From Phytophthora hibernalis (taxonomy: Eukaryota > Oomycota > Peronosporomycetes > Peronosporales > Peronosporaceae): DNA of 64,000 nt. Below, one piece after another: positions 11,257-24,377 of the stretch; position 1 is the first letter of the stretch; each line of letters starts with the position of its first letter. Made by a program: the position numbers and the translations under genes. Where the stretch lies: positions 1 to 64,000 of the forward strand of contig JAAKBF010000149.1 in assembly GCA_012656075.1 (NCBI GenBank), read 5' to 3'. The notes beneath the pieces are model-generated. The model saw only the letters and a program-made list of their open reading frames with translations, was not told where the DNA came from and made no database searches.

Positions 11257-14190
11257 AGTTTATAATAGACGCGTGATAATTTGCTTAAATCGTTATCACC
11301 AATTAGTCGATTGCTGTACATATCCACAGTGAGAGACTTGAGCTGTTTGATGATGCTCGGGTTGTCATTCCCTAACATCATCGCTCCCTTGAGATTATCA
11401 TACTCAGCACGAAGAGTCTCCAGAGGGTTCGTTAGCTTATCATGGAAATTGTACTGAAGATGTGTGACCGCAAGGATCTCTTTGAACAGTTTCTTATCAT
11501 CGATAGATAGCTTATCATACGAAGCTTGATCGATCTGATTCTTATACACAAGAGTCCTGATCATGGATTGAAAACTATCACTGATTTGACATTTGGGTCC
11601 GCATTTGCAACGATTTGGCTGTACAATCACAAGTGTTTTGGCATCAAGGTCGGGAATACGAATACACTTGCTTCCAAGCTGACGATAAACGTTGGCGCTT
11701 GGGGTTGCTAAACCCTGGATTTCGTTGAGATTGTAAGTACGGCCGCGGCGAACTACACCATCCAATGGAGCAACACCAGCACCTCTTAGACCACGCTCCT
11801 TCAAGCCACTCCCACTAACAACATTTACCATATCATTAAGAACATAGTTTATAATAGACGCGTGATAATTTGCTTAAATCGTTATCACCAATTAGTCGAT
11901 TGCTGTACATATCCACAGTGAGAGACTTGAGCTGTTTGATGATGCTCGGGTTGTCATTCCCTAACATCATCTCTCCCTTGAGATTATCATACTCAGCACG
12001 AAGAGTCTCCAGAGGGTTCGCTAGCTTATCATGGAAATTGTACTGAAGATGTGTGACCGCAAGGATCTCTTTGAACAGTTTCTTATCATCGATAGATAGC
12101 TTATCATACGAAGCTTGATCGATCTGATTCTTATACACAAGAGTCCTGATCATGGATTGAAAACTATCACTGATTTGACATTTGGGTCCGCATTTGCAAC
12201 GATTTGGCTGTACAATCACAAGTGTTTTGGCATCAAGGTCGGGAATACGAATATACTTGCTTCCAAGCGACGATAAACGTAGGCGCTTGCTGCTAAACCC
12301 TGGATTTCGTTGAGATTGTAAGTACGGCCGCGGCGAACTACACCTCCCAATGGAGCAACACCAGCACCTCTAGACCACGCCCCTTCAAGCCACTCCCACT
12401 AACAACATTTACCATATCATTAAGAACATAGTTTATAATAGACGCGTGATAATTTGCTTAAATCGTTATCACCAATTAGTCGATTGCTGTACATATCCAC
12501 AGTGAGAGATTCTGAGCTGTTTGATGATGCTCGGGTTGTCATTCCCTAACATCATCTCTCCCTTGAGATTATCATACTCAGCACGAAGAGTCTCCAGAGG
12601 GTTCGCTAGCTTATCATGGAAATTGTACTGAAGATGTGTGACCGCAAGGATCTCTTTGAACAGTTTCTTATCATCGATAGATAGCTTATCATACGAAGCT
12701 TGATCGATCTGATTCTTATACACAAGAGTCCTGATCATGGATTGAAAACTATCACTGATTTGACATTTGGGTCCGCATTTGCAACGATTTGGCTGTACAA
12801 TCACAAGTGTTTTGGCATCAAGGTCGGGAATACGAATATACTTGCTTCCAAGCTGACGATAAACGTAGGCGCTTGGGTTGCTAAACCCTGGATTTCGTTG
12901 AGATTGTAAGTACGGCCGCGGCGAACTACACCTCCCAATGGAGCAACACCAGCACCTCCTTAGACCACGCCCCTTCAAGCCACTCCCACTAACAACATTT
13001 ACCATATCATTAAGAACATAGTTTATAATAGACGCGTGATAATTTGCTTAAATCGTTATCACCAATTAGTCGATTGCTGTACATATCCACAGTGAGAGAC
13101 TTGAGCTGTTTGATGATGCTCGTTGTCATTCCCTAACATCATCTCTCCCTTGAGATTATCATACTCAGCACGAAGAGTCTCCAGAGGGTTCGCTAGCTTA
13201 TCATGGAAATTGTACTGAAGATGTGTGACCGCAAGGATCTCTTTGAACAGTTTCTTATCATCGATAGATAGCTTATCATACGAAGCTTGATCGATCTGAT
13301 TCTTATACACAAGAGTCCTGATCATGGATTGAAAACTATCACTGATTTGACATTTGGGTCCGCATTTGCAACGATTTGGCTGTACAATCACAAGTGTTTT
13401 GGCATCAAGGTCGGGAATACGAATATACTTGCTTCCAAGCTGACGATAAACGTAGGCGCTTGGGTTGCTAAACCCTGATTTCGTTGAGATTGTAAGTACG
13501 GCCGCGGCGAACTACACCTCCCAATGGAGCAACACCAGCACCTCTTAGACCACGCCCCTTCAAGCCACTCCCACTAACAACATTTACCATATCATTAAGA
13601 ACATAGTTTATAATAGACGCGTGATAATTTGCTTAAATCGTTATCACCAATTAGTCGATTGCTGTACATATCCACAGTGAGAGACTTGAGCTGTTTGATG
13701 ATGCTCGGGTTGTCATTCCCTAACATCATCTCTCCCTTGAGATTATCATACTCAGCACGAAGAGTCTCCAGAGGGTTCGCTAGCTTATCATGGAAATTGT
13801 ACTGAAGATGTGTGACCGCAAGGATCTCTTTGAACAGTTTCTATCATCGATAGATAGCTTATCATACGAAGCTTGATCGATCTGATTCTTATACACAAGA
13901 GTCCTGATCATGGATTGTAGACTATCACTGATTTGACATTTGGGTCCGCATTTGCAACGATTTGGCTGTACAATCACAAGTGTTTTGGCATCAAGGTCGG
14001 GAATATGAATATACTTGCTTCCAAGCTGACGATAAACGTAGGCGCTTGGGGTTGCTAAACCCTGGATTTCGTTGAGATTGTAAGTACGGCCGCGGCGAAC
14101 TACACCTCCCAATGGAGCAACACCAGCACCTCTTAGACCACGCCCCTTCAAGCCACTCCCACTAACAACATTTACCATATCATTAAGAAC
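11251..14190. repeat. Five-copy tandem array of a 587 bp unit
   Basis: The unit holds the last 190 or so codons of the large late protein plus the leader of the next gene. Unit starts (ATAGTTTATAATAGACGCG) recur near 11254, 11842, 12428, 13018 and 13605. Each junction reads AAGAAC, a six-base match shared by the two original flanks (near 11249 and 14187), so the first duplication was probably by microhomology or slippage. The right arm has one copy (48630-49215). The units differ by single-base changes and 1-2 base indels. Confidence 0.95.
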
Positions 14191-16216
14191 TCCTTTTACC
14201 CTTCGTTGATCTTGTCGCTCATTAAAGTCTTCTACATGTGTTTTTCCATGTAAAGCTTGACTGTATTGCTTTGACTTCGCTGAATAGACTGCCTTTGTTG
14301 CTTTCATTGCTGATGTCGCTGCCTTCAACGCCGATCTTGCTGCTTTTGAGTTTGACCCCGTACAGTTCTTCTTAGCGCTTCTGAGCTTCACCAAAGCTGC
14401 CTCCGAGTCATCATGAAGCTTTTGCAAATTATCGTCGTGATGATACTGCTCATTACTTTGACGCTTGATATCATGGGCCGATTTAAGGATGGCCTCATTT
14501 AGGATTTTGAGATTGTCATCAAAGTTTTACGTATTTTCTCGTTCCGTTTCTTCTCTTTATTTATTTTAGCCGCTTCTTCATCAGTTGCTGGAAATGGATA
14601 TTCAACATCCTTGAGATATTTATCCAAATCCTCAAACCGTTGAGTAAAGATGAGAATGTATCCATCCACCTGATAGTTCTCATCAAACCATTCCAAGCTA
14701 CACCGGATACTTGCTTATGCCTTTTATATTTATCTTCCGTCATGATATTTAAAGGTTTGGAATCAGTTGGCTGACCAAAATAGTATGTTGAATGAGGTTT
14801 TAACACCTTTTTCTTTTCTGTATAAATAATGGGTATTAGTCTGAAAGGGATTTCAATATCCTTCGATTGGAGTTGTGTGTAGTAATCCGTCAGTATCCTT
14901 GTAGCATCATTGTCCGCGTTGCTCAGCTTTGGGTTCATATCTTCATCGATACCACTCATTGTTCCATGTTTAGCTTCTCCATCGGCTGGTGTGAATTCCT
15001 TGACGCCAATTTCCTCGTCATGCTTACCAATCACCTCTAACTGAAGTCCTCTGTCTCTGACCATATTGATAAATGAACGTAGCGTAAGTAGCCAATTTAC
15101 CTTCTTTGTGATCGCTGGCTTTGTTCTATCACTTTCTTTTCCATAGACGCTGATTGAATGCCCATCAACCCAAACGTATCCATCATTATCAATAGGGGAT
15201 GTCTTGATAGCTCCATTGAGTATTGGAACAATCTTCTTTCTTAAGCCATTGGATTCAAGCAATCCCTTATTTTTACTGATGGTCCAAAACAGTTTGAGCT
15301 TGCTATTAGACTGATCACTCGCTGTGGAAGTTGAATTATCGAAGACAAAACTGTCCTCAAGTCTCTGTTTGGTGCGATCAGCGATATCTCCTTCTGAAGC
15401 ATTGACTCTTTTCCTTTTTGATCCAATATATTCCCATATCAGGCGTGGTGTATCTTTATCCTCCTTCGCCATTTCGTTGCGTTCCCTCTTTTCATTGATA
15501 TAAGTGAGGAATCTAACGTCGTTGGTGATAATAACTCCAATATGGTCGTATGTTTCGCTCTAATCAATGCTTGGGACTAAAACATGCTTTTTCAATCTAA
15601 TACTATACGTCTTTGCATCTTTACCAATGCAATACTTCGTTAGCTGACGTCCTTTAGATGCAAGAGGATGAATGCGTAAGTCTGCAAGAATTGGATAAGC
15701 ATCAAATATCTGTGCAACAGCTTGTTTTGATCTATTTTGGTCTTTGATTTCATCGCTGTCATCATCACTGAATGTAAATTTATCAGGAGCATCTTCTCCA
15801 ACCATAGCATCATTCATGACAGGAGTGTTGCTGATACCAACATCAACTACTGAAGGCTTGGCTTGTATGCCAGCATCTACCATCGTTGGTGTGGAGACCT
15901 CAGGGTTTTTACGGAGTTTTCATCATTCAGATTTTTTAAAGTCCGATTGAGCAATTACCTGATCAATCATACTATCCATGGTTTGCTTTACTTCTTGTGG
16001 AATAGTATCGTCAGATCCAACACTCGTATCAGTCTGAGTTGATTCGGTTGATTTCTTAGCAATAGTTGTAATACCATTCGCGATATCACTTGCCCACGAA
16101 GCGCCTTCGTACATTTCACGATTGGCTTTAGCTTGACGAACGCGACGCTGAGCTCTTTCAAGAAGCTCCTGTCGTTTTTGCTCTCTCTGAGCAAGCGATG
16201 TGAAATTTGGAAACAT
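11258..16216 (-). pseudogene. Large Polinton late protein (left copy, with amplified 3' end)
   Basis: This copy corresponds to 46599-49211. The gene starts at the ATG 16214-16216 and shares with the right arm the double in-frame stop TGATGA (near 15922), the TAG near 15560 and the shift near 14700. Its last segment is repeated five times. In the array the codon that is TAG at 49031 in the right arm is AAG. Confidence 0.8.
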
Positions 16217-16266
16217 ATTGATCCTATATGTTGTGAGTCATAAAAATGAGTACCGTAATTAGGTTT

Positions 16267-16560
16267 CTACCAGTAGCTCGGCATAACTGAGTCATGGCGG
16301 AAAGGTAGATATGTATGACAGATTCGGTTTCTCTCATTGAGAAGATTTAGATATCGGTCTTTGATACAATGGAACGGAACGCCAAAGATTTCTTCCAACT
16401 CATGTTGATACTTTCGATTGACTACCGTTTTGCGGAAATTCGCGCTTGCATCAAGGTTCAACAACTCATTCTTGATTCGACTTACTTCTTGGATGATCCA
16501 AAGCTTACGTCGAATCTTAACAAGCTCACGTTCTTTTCTATACAACTGGGGCACATTGGT
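16267..16560 (-). CDS. Uncharacterised basic, probably helical protein (left copy)
   Basis: The nucleotide sequence appears identical to 46259-46548, including the awkward ATG/GTG start region. Confidence 0.6.
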   Translation of the reverse strand, partial: TNVPQLYRKERELVKIRRKLWIIQEVSRIKNELLNLDASANFRKTVVNRKYQHELEEIFGVPFHCIKDRYLNLLNERNRICHTYLPFRHDSVMPSYW

Positions 16561-16667
16561 ATCTATATATCAAGTCAGATCATTCATAATCGTATAAAAA
16601 TATTGGCAGTAATATATGGGTCAAAAGCTTACAGAGGATGTCTCTATCAATTAAATTTTAAAGCTAA

Positions 16668-17754
16668 TCACGTCTCCTTTTTTGACTTCCAGTACTCGTT
16701 TTCAAGAGTTGATCTCTTGTTCTTGTTAATTAAACGGAGATTTGAGAATGGCTCCCAGGAGTCAGGCTCATTACCAACCCACTTGATCAGATATTTGTAC
16801 ATACCAGACCGCATCTTTTTGTGATCCAAGATCTTTTCCGCCTCAAGAATGTCGCCTCGATTAATAGTAGCATCTGTAGTCTCTGTTTTAACCATTTTAA
16901 GATCGTTTGGTGCCTTGTAGAGGAGAGGGTATGACCATTTTTGAACGGATTTGGACTCGGTAACCATCCATTCCCACTATTGTATAGACGGCATTGCTCC
17001 AACGAGCCGATTCTTTACCAAATGCCTGCTTCTTGAGACGGTATAATACGCTTGATCCGACCTCAAACTCCTTCTCAATTCTATCGGCTTCCACCTGATT
17101 ATGACTCAGATCTGCATCCATTACTTTGCCTTTTGCATCATTCGGGGTCATACCAATCGAACGATGAAACGTGCTATTGTAGTTTTCAATAACGTCAGTG
17201 ATAAGCTTTTGCGAAATCCTCTTGGGGGACATTTTAGTTAGTCTCTGCTTCAACGTTCTGTCAAATCGCTCAATTTTTCCCATAGTACCATGAGCACCGG
17301 GCTCGTTGTTGTAGTGCTCAATTTTCTTGGATTTGAAGAACTCTTGAGCCTGCGAGTTCATGAACTCGCTACCATTATCGCTTGTAATGATATCCACTTT
17401 ATGGAGGCGAACAAACGCTTTAAGCGCTACTAACACAGTTGCTGCTGTCTTGTTCGATAAGACCTTTGCAAAGCCCAACCTCGAGTTGATATTGATAGCA
17501 GTCAAAATTGGTCGCTTCTCCCAAAACGCAAGATCCATTTGCCAAGAGTTGGGGTTATGCGAAGCTATTTTGAAGCCATTGAATCTCTTCTTTTGCTCCT
17601 GATATCGTTGAATATCGGTCTGACTCGCATACCAATCCTTTACGATTTTGAAAGTTATCTTAGGATTTAACTCCTTTGCCTTCCGATACAGAGCTTGAGC
17701 TCCGATAAAACCGGTTTTTGGGTCATAGTAGAGTTTCTTTAATAGCGCGTCCAT
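16668..17754 (-). pseudogene. Polinton integrase with chromodomain (left copy)
   Basis: This copy corresponds to 45066-46147. It has an Asp instead of Asn just after the catalytic Glu (IERFDRT against IERFNRT). It also carries five extra bases (CTCCT) near 16920 where the catalytic region joins the chromodomain. A frame change between the two parts exists in both arms. Confidence 0.88.
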
Positions 17755-17793
17755 GATCTATATTTACATTAAAAATCCCCAGTGGTTAGCTGC

Positions 17794-19323
17794 TTAAATA
17801 TCAAGTGGTTCAGTCGTGATGCCATCATCAAGTACTCGACGTTTGTCATAGTAGTAGTTGAGCGCTGTTTTGTTTTGAGTATAGGTTATGATAGATTTGG
17901 TTTCTTTCGATAGTGTGAACCCCTTGTTTGTACCTTGTAGCGTGATGCGATCCCGTACAACAGTCTCAAACCCATCAGGATTAAGAACACCATTGTTTCG
18001 ACCACCTCCCTGCTGAACATCCTTCGCTGAAACTTTTACCATGTAAGATTCGTCGGGTAGATAGCAAATATAGTTCTTACTCGATAGTGAGACCATAGCA
18101 TCACCTGACCATTCATCTTTGAACAAACCAGGGGTACGGCGATCAAACTTAGCTACCTCAGTGTTGAAGTCGCGTGGGAACCAATCGTATTTATGCTCCT
18201 TGAAGTGAGCACGTAGCTCAGGCTTGATACAGTCTTGAAACGGATTATCACAGCTGAAAGCGATATAAGCTGAATCAGTGTCCATCTCCTGGTACTGGAA
18301 GTCAGAGCGGTCGAAGTAGAAATCTATGCAGTGGTAGTAGAACTGAAGCATACGTAGCTTCGCAAGCTGATAGATAGCAATCGACAAATGGATTGGGTTC
18401 TTGTTATTACGTCGGCGTTTCTTCATGGTGATTTCACACGCATCGTTAAGCTCTTCCAAGCCATGGAACGTAAAGTGTTCGATCTTGTTCTTAATACCTT
18501 TGTCGCTCGACTCATACTTGACCTCTTTGTGCTTGCTCATGTCCATTCCAGATCGACCAAAAGCACTGTTGCCTACAAGTTTCATCATCTCAGCAATCAT
18601 CGCCTTAGACTTATCAACATCACCTTCTCGTCGAGCGTTTGATACAGCCTCCATAAAAGGAGCAAAAGCCTTGTGAGAGCTGGCCTTGATAAAGCAGTAA
18701 GTCTTGGTGATCTCCATACCATGAGAAAGGTACCACTTGAGCAAAGGAGTGTAGATGAGAATCTTTTCACCAAAGTAGCTACCAATCAACTTGCGAGCTG
18801 GCTTTGCTCGGCTTTGCTTGCGCGCCTCATTGTGATCGAACATGTGCTTACCAATGACGCTCTCATTCGTACAGTCGATCAGTACATTCTTGAAAATTGG
18901 AGTCAACTCACGAAAGTACTGTTTGCGGTGCTCTGGTGTGCGAATATCACACTCGAGAAAGCCGAATACCTTGTCTGCTTTGATGTCATCGATGATATCA
19001 TCATACGCTTCAACCATAGTCAATCGACCGCATGGCATCTCATTACCAATAGCCCATAGGTATACAGCGTTAGCGTCGTATCCGATAATTTTCTTACAGA
19101 CCTTACCACCGCGAATCTTCGTGTCATTACGCTTAGCGTAGCGATTGAAGATAATAGATGGACCTCCAGTAATGTTGGCCTTCATCTTAGAGTAGATATC
19201 CTTCTCCTCCTTGTCGATCGAGTAGACCAGTCTGTCCGAGTTGAACTCAAGCAACTTCTTATACCGAAACCCCTTAAGCGACATGTCTTTTCGAGCGGTG
19301 TTGCACTTTACGCAGCTGACCAA
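17794..19323 (-). pseudogene. DNA polymerase B, palm/fingers part (left copy)
   Basis: This 509-codon segment differs from 43496-45025 at only a few residues (for example SYMVK against SYKVK and SAKDV against SAKGV). Motifs A (YDANAVYL), B (KLVGNSAFG) and C (DTDS) are intact. It is typed pseudogene because the full polymerase frame is interrupted upstream. Confidence 0.9.
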
Positions 19324-19378
19324 GATGTTGCCGTCGATGTGGCCAAGATTATGGTTGATACGATCCGCTGAAGCGGTA

Positions 19379-20976
19379 TCAGCAGTCAGCTGACAGTAGC
19401 ATAGACCACAGATACCTTTGCTTTTGCAGCAATGTATTCAAGTGCTCGAGTGTCATACCAAATTTTCGCTTTGCCTTAGCGTCCTGACTCTTGTAGCCAG
19501 CCATGCGCTTAGCTGGAAATTGGAATGCGTTAGCAGGTTTCTTATCCGGAAATTGGAGATTATTGAAGCAGGTCTGATACATGACCTTCTCTGAAAGACC
19601 AGGTAGGGACACTCCATCCGCAAACATATCCAGATTGAAACGCTTAAATAGCTCTCGCTGAGCCTTGATAGCTTTGATGAAAGGGACTACGTCGAGATTG
19701 TTGTACCAGATCAGTAGGTCTTTGATCGATTTCATCTCGTAGTAATCCCACACGAACTTCACTCGTTCGTAGTCATCGCCGGTGATGCTTGTTCCACGGA
19801 GCTTGCTATCAAAAGCTGACTTAGGCGGGATAGTAGTCTGGTTTAGAACATTGAACGCGGTGATGTACTCGTAATGGAAAAGACCCTTGCCAAGACCGCA
19901 TACACATCTAATTTTGTCATCGCATTTGCAGCCACCGAGATATGTTGTAAGATACTTGTCGTAGCTAGTACCAGCTGGTACATAGTTAGTGATATCAAGC
20001 ATTTTCATGTCCGATGTAGCAATGCACATGTAGCTGGGGTTCTTGATGACAGATTTGATGTTGTCGGTACCAATTACGGCAAACAAATCCTTCTTAATCA
20101 AGTTAAGATCGTATCGACCAGAATTGAAGCCGAATAGTGGTACTTGCTGTTTCCGTTTCCCGTAATCAGATCTTTGCTTACCAAAACCAAGACTGCGGTG
20201 AAAGTCAACGAAGCTGGCATACTTCCCTCTTCAATCCAACTCTCAACATCAGGCATCTTGTAGGTCTTACCAAGCTTTACACCTGGAAGTTCCATGCCTG
20301 TCAGACCGTGAGCATTGATGAGTTTTTGAAGAAGCAATTTGTACTTATTGACATTGTACTGCTGGATCTTCACGGATACATCACCGATGTATTTGAACAT
20401 ATCCGTAAGCAGCACCTTTGGATCGTCATTTACAAAGCAACGCACCTCCTCGGTTAAGCTATCAGCTACTGATACTGACACAGGAATATGTTCGTTCGTG
20501 AAGACAGTATTCTCCCCGTGTTGAGTCGCGGTAGGCTTAAGAATGGCCTCAAAGTCATAAACGATGAAGTGATCGATGTACTGGTCAGCATCCTTGATGG
20601 AATACTTAGTAAGCAGTGATCGTATCGTGTTCTGAGCCGGTTTGTAAATAGTTGGCTCAGCGGGGAAGCTCTCAATATTTACAAGCTCACACTGATTCTT
20701 CTTGTGATTTTTCAGCTTTTCAGCGCTGATAAAAACCATTTCACACTTAGGACATTGATACTTAGACTGAAGCATATCGATGTTCTTAATGTAAAGAGCG
20801 TGATTCTCGTGCGATAGAATATCCATAGCTTCATACCCCTTGTCCGATCTACGAATGCATTTTACATTTCCAGAAACTACATCCATATTATATACGTTAA
20901 TACCATGTTGGAAGCAGTCCTCAACCTCATCGAGCTGTAGTAGGTCAATGGGCTTGAAGCTTCGAAATAGGCTCAA
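19379..20976 (-). pseudogene. DNA polymerase B, exonuclease part (left copy)
   Basis: This copy mirrors 41842-43440. One G is missing near 20229 (GAGGGA against GAGGGGA), which splits it into 20098-20976 and 19379-20101. The exonuclease motifs are as in the right copy. Confidence 0.88.
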
Positions 20977-21768
20977 CGTTTAGTTAACCCCTTGAAAGAG
21001 CAATAGCGCTTGAATGCCTCCTTCACCTGAGCCTGAATTCTGCGAGGATCCTTCTTAGAGCTCTGGAATGTATGCCAGGCGATGCAGTGGAAGACGCACT
21101 TGTTGTTGGTCTTAGGGAAGTTGATTACATGCTTGTTTTCGCGAATAATCTGAGGGATGACAGTTTCGCTGTCCCCCAGAGCATGGTCGCGATGGTAGAT
21201 GAATATCTTGAATGCAGTGATCGGCTTGAGCTTATACCCGGAGCTGGGGTAGTTCAGTTTGTCAGCCAACTCCATAGAACGGATTTCCGAAATCACCTTC
21301 TTTCGAATATCAGCCTTGCTGTTGATAGCGACAGGCTTATTGAACACATACGTGTTAGCGAGATTTGGATAGAAGTAGCGAGTATCATCAGGATCGGTCT
21401 TGCTTACAAGTTCGAACCCAAGAGCAACATTTACCTTAAACGCACTCGCCTGAGTCGAAAGAACATTCTCGAGCTTGTCGTAGAAAACAGAAGGCTCAAC
21501 ACCCTCATATAGGTGTGATTCCATGTGATTACCATTGTAAAAACGGTACTTAGGATCAGCCTTGTAGTCAGGCGACAAGTGTTTCTCAAGGGTTTCAATC
21601 GAAACATTGTACTGCTTAGCTACCAATCTCAGGTTGATTGGGCGCGAAACGTTGCTTACATAAACCATCTTACCCGTTCTACCACGCACCTTAACACGGT
21701 AGCTACTACCCCATTTGATAGCTTGGATATTTAATCTCTTTAATCCTTCGAGCTCGTGTGCAAATGTT
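20973..21768 (-). pseudogene. DNA polymerase B, N-terminal part (left copy)
   Basis: Here the N-terminal region reads without interruption from about 21760 to 20973 (238 codons from the first usable start), unlike the right copy, which has a stop near 41402. It contains a KCVFHCIAWH stretch near its end. The frame shifts at the border with the exonuclease part, where the right arm has an extra G. Confidence 0.75.
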
Positions 21769-21998
21769 GCCTATATATTGTTGGGTATATTATTCTTCGT
21801 AGATATGACTTTATAATCTTTTGGATCTTGTATCAGGATCGACTTTATATCATACTAATATACAAAAATCTGAAATGAATTAATTCAGATATTTGGAGTA
21901 TGCCTTGGTGGAGGTTTTAAGCCAGTTATTTGAAGCGTGTTGTCGGCGTCAGTCATTGGCTATATTCTTGACTTTTTATCTGAGAAAAAATTGATTAA

Positions 21999-22202
21999 TT
22001 AATTAAGTTCAGTTTCAGCGCTTTCTGTTTCGTTAAGTTCGGTTCTGGGCTTACGCTTGCGAGCTCGAATCTGCTTTCTATTCTTGTCGTCGTAGCTCTT
22101 TTGATACGACAAGCGAGCGTCGCGTGTGCGCTGGTAGTAGCGCTTCTGTGCTGCTTTGATACGTTCCTTGCTAGCTTGGTATTGCTCAGGAGAGTACGCC
22201 AT
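21999..22202 (-). CDS. Small basic Polinton protein (left copy)
   Basis: The 67-codon ORF is the same as 40616-40819. Its leader reads AATATAG shortly before the ATG. Confidence 0.65.
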   Translation of the reverse strand: MAYSPEQYQASKERIKAAQKRYYQRTRDARLSYQKSYDDKNRKQIRARKRKPRTELNETESAETELN

Positions 22203-22297
22203 GTTACTATATTACTAACTTTATATTTATCACGATCGATCAACAAATACTTGGTAATTGAGAAGTTGAAAACACAATGCTTCCATTAAATTATTAA

Positions 22298-22756
22298 TCA
22301 TTTCCTCTTTCCTCTTCCTCTGTTTCTCTTTGTGCTCTGTGAGGGTTGTTGTTGTTGAGGTTGTCGCTGAGCTTCAGTAGCAGGAAGCAGCGAAGTGTGC
22401 TCGGTCAATTCTTGATGCTGCGCTCCAGCAGCAAAAGTCAGGTCGGTCATTTCTTGTCGCTGGGCTTGTAACGGTGTCTCGTCCTTCGCTACCTCGATCA
22501 TGTTGTCAAGCTTCGATTTCCAATGTTGCGAATATGACAGAATCGCCCCCATCGCAATGTCAACACCAATCATCCGACACACGATAAGCGAGCGGCCAGG
22601 AGCTGTTAAACATCCTTTTTCGTCGGTTGGATTCTCTCCGAAGGCCAAAACAATGATTGTAATGACCGCCAATATGACAGGTACGAAGCATTGAGCGTTG
22701 ATGATCCACCGTCTGTATCCTGCTCTACACAAGAAAATTAGCAACAGCATATTCAA
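22298..22756 (-). CDS. Putative membrane protein ORF next to CRN junction (left copy)
   Basis: This ORF is the same as 40062-40520 (described there). Confidence 0.35.
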   Translation of the reverse strand: MNMLLLIFLCRAGYRRWIINAQCFVPVILAVITIIVLAFGENPTDEKGCLTAPGRSLIVCRMIGVDIAMGAILSYSQHWKSKLDNMIEVAKDETPLQAQRQEMTDLTFAAGAQHQELTEHTSLLPATEAQRQPQQQQPSQSTKRNRGRGKRK

Positions 22757-23170
22757 ACGATTAGGGGCGAGAATACGTACGCTTATATTTCAGCGCTCTG
22801 GAAGCAGTTCCACCAATGTCAACGCGAACATGACCCGGAACCACCACCAGCACGTGAACATGTCCTCTCCGAGCGAACGTTCGGCCCAAAGAGACTTGGT
22901 TTTGACAGCTTCCACGACGCGCGCATCTTCACGTAGGAAGAAACATCTCCGCTCTCGAAGCACCGCGTCCAGAGCATCGTCGTCCGTTCCCACGCGCCGC
23001 GACCTCGTCTTCTTCGCCAGGAAGAGCTGCAGGTCCGGCCAAAACTGTGATAGTCGAAGAGTTCTTTCCTTGATCGCATCCTTCAACGCTGACACAGACG
23101 CGCCCTCGTCGATGTCCACCTCAAACGCGTTTCCTGCCACACCAACGATAGCACAGAAGAGCTTCACCAT
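22612..23170 (-). pseudogene. Crinkler (CRN) effector gene, left
   Basis: The start ATG is at 23168-23170. The N-terminus (MVKLFCAIVGVAGNAF) and the LFLAK motif near codon 50 mark the CRN host-targeting domain, which in Phytophthora effectors directs the protein into plant cells. The HVHVLVVVP motif that ends the CRN N-terminal module lies at 22836-22862, one frame away from the LFLAK frame, so the gene is shifted between them. From HVLVVVP onward the sequence is that of the inverted repeat. The spacer between LFLAK and HVLVVVP is short, suggesting a deleted DWL region. About 50 bp just upstream of the ATG resemble the leader of the right CRN. Confidence 0.8.
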
Positions 23171-23579
23171 CTTTCCACGAGCCGGCAGGTTCTGGAATGA
23201 GGAGAATTTCTGGGCGGAAGAGAGGGCGTGTCACATAGACTTCCAACCAATGATGAGACGCCACGCGTTGCGCTATTCCTTGCGGTAAAAAACTGTTCTA
23301 TTGAATTTATCCGTGTTCCAAGATCTAGGCTCGCTCTCAGCTGGAACAGTTGTCGAGATATCAGTCGAGGTTGCGTCGTCGAAATAGCAGCTGCCTCGAA
23401 AGAACGTTCCAGGATTGGTCTCGTTGGTAAATTACGGAAAGTAAAAAACTGCCGGCGTAATGCTCCATGACCCTACAGAGAACCCTGGCCAACTTAATAC
23501 CCCGTGGACGCACTTTCTATTAAGTATAACAGTGTTGTTAGATAGTAGAGGGAGCACCACAAGAAGACCGGTGTTGATC

Positions 23580-23850
23580 TCTGGGTTTATAAGAAGGTAT
23601 GGATGACTGGTGTGTTGTTTCAGGAGTGGCTGGGCGAGCTTGTCATGCATCAACAACGGTGCAATATTGCCCTCCTACTCAATATTGTCCTGGGAAACCT
23701 GCAGCTCAAGCCGTCATTGTCATTTAACTACCGCCCAACAACATTTCTCGTTACAACCGCCGGACCCTGGAATCATTTTGGCGTTTAAGCGGCAGTTCGG
23801 CATCGGCGGCTCCAGCATGAGTTGAGCGTGAGGAGGCGGGTGCGACTCAT
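23580..23850 (+). pseudogene. pogo-like (DDE_1) transposase remnant
   Basis: The translation in two frames resembles the end of a pogo/Jerky DDE domain: a WMTGVLFQEWL segment near 23601-23633, then a QPPDPGIILAFKRQF segment near 23757-23800 that corresponds to the family pattern LQPLDxGIIxxFKxxY. The frame changes in between. The DNA-binding part and the first catalytic residues are not present. Confidence 0.7.
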
Positions 23851-24360
23851 ATACTTCAAGTATTAAATATTTTCACCCTATCAATATACCGGTACTTCCA
23901 GGAAAAACGGTGGATAAGTCCTGTTGGCACGATGTTTACCCATGTGGAAACGAAGGTTTTTCAGGCCGGCTGCGGAAAAAGCAACGTGAGGAGCAGGAAG
24001 CGGCGTGGGCGCGGATCGACCCGAAGCCTTTTAGTATGTAATATTTGGCGCTGAACAAGTATGATAGTGTATACTTTTCATATGTTCATGGAATTGACAG
24101 ACAACTGTCCGGAAATACTTTTTACAAATCTCGGCAAACCATTTTCTGGTGTGCAACACTCCCGCGACAAGTGCCACGGGCTGCTGGCGTTCCCTCGATC
24201 CCGCCCTTCAGAAGTTTCTTGCCGATCGACAATGCGGTGGCGCCCGTGGCTTGCGTAGCGGCTGTCGTTGGTCAGCAGCGCGCGCCCAGGTTAACAAATG
24301 TATTGAAAAAATCCCCATCGAGCATTAAGTTTGAAGTTTGACAAGTATTAATTAGGAAGT
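23851..24360. other. pogo interior without recognisable gene
   Basis: This stretch of AT-rich and GC-rich patches may be transposase 3' end and untranslated sequence. I see no coding pattern I can defend. It ends at the MULE insertion. Confidence 0.4.
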
Positions 24361-24377
24361 TGCTAGTGGTACAAAAC

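Larger units (their letters stand above)
1..22862. repeat. Left arm of giant inverted repeat (Polinton copy 1)
   Basis: This arm is the reverse complement of 39956-60484. Homologous positions add up to about 62818 near the centre, and to about 60470-60485 beyond a left-only tandem expansion of 2349 bp. The two arms carry the same genes, the same Gypsy insertion and many of the same ORF breaks. They differ by scattered substitutions and 1-10 base indels. The inner edge is at 22862, inside a Crinkler gene; the outer end is beyond the window. The arm contains Polinton genes oriented so that the polymerase lies toward the centre and the capsid genes lie outward. Confidence 0.95.

Noticed and set aside
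11251..14190. Regularly spaced repeats as a possible CRISPR-like array
   Set aside because: The whole 587 bp unit is repeated head to tail and is coding; there are no unique spacers between short repeats, and this is a eukaryotic locus.
18388..19141. Plus-strand ORFs opposite the left polymerase
   Set aside because: They mirror a conserved polymerase frame with intact A, B and C motifs and have no protein-like pattern of their own.
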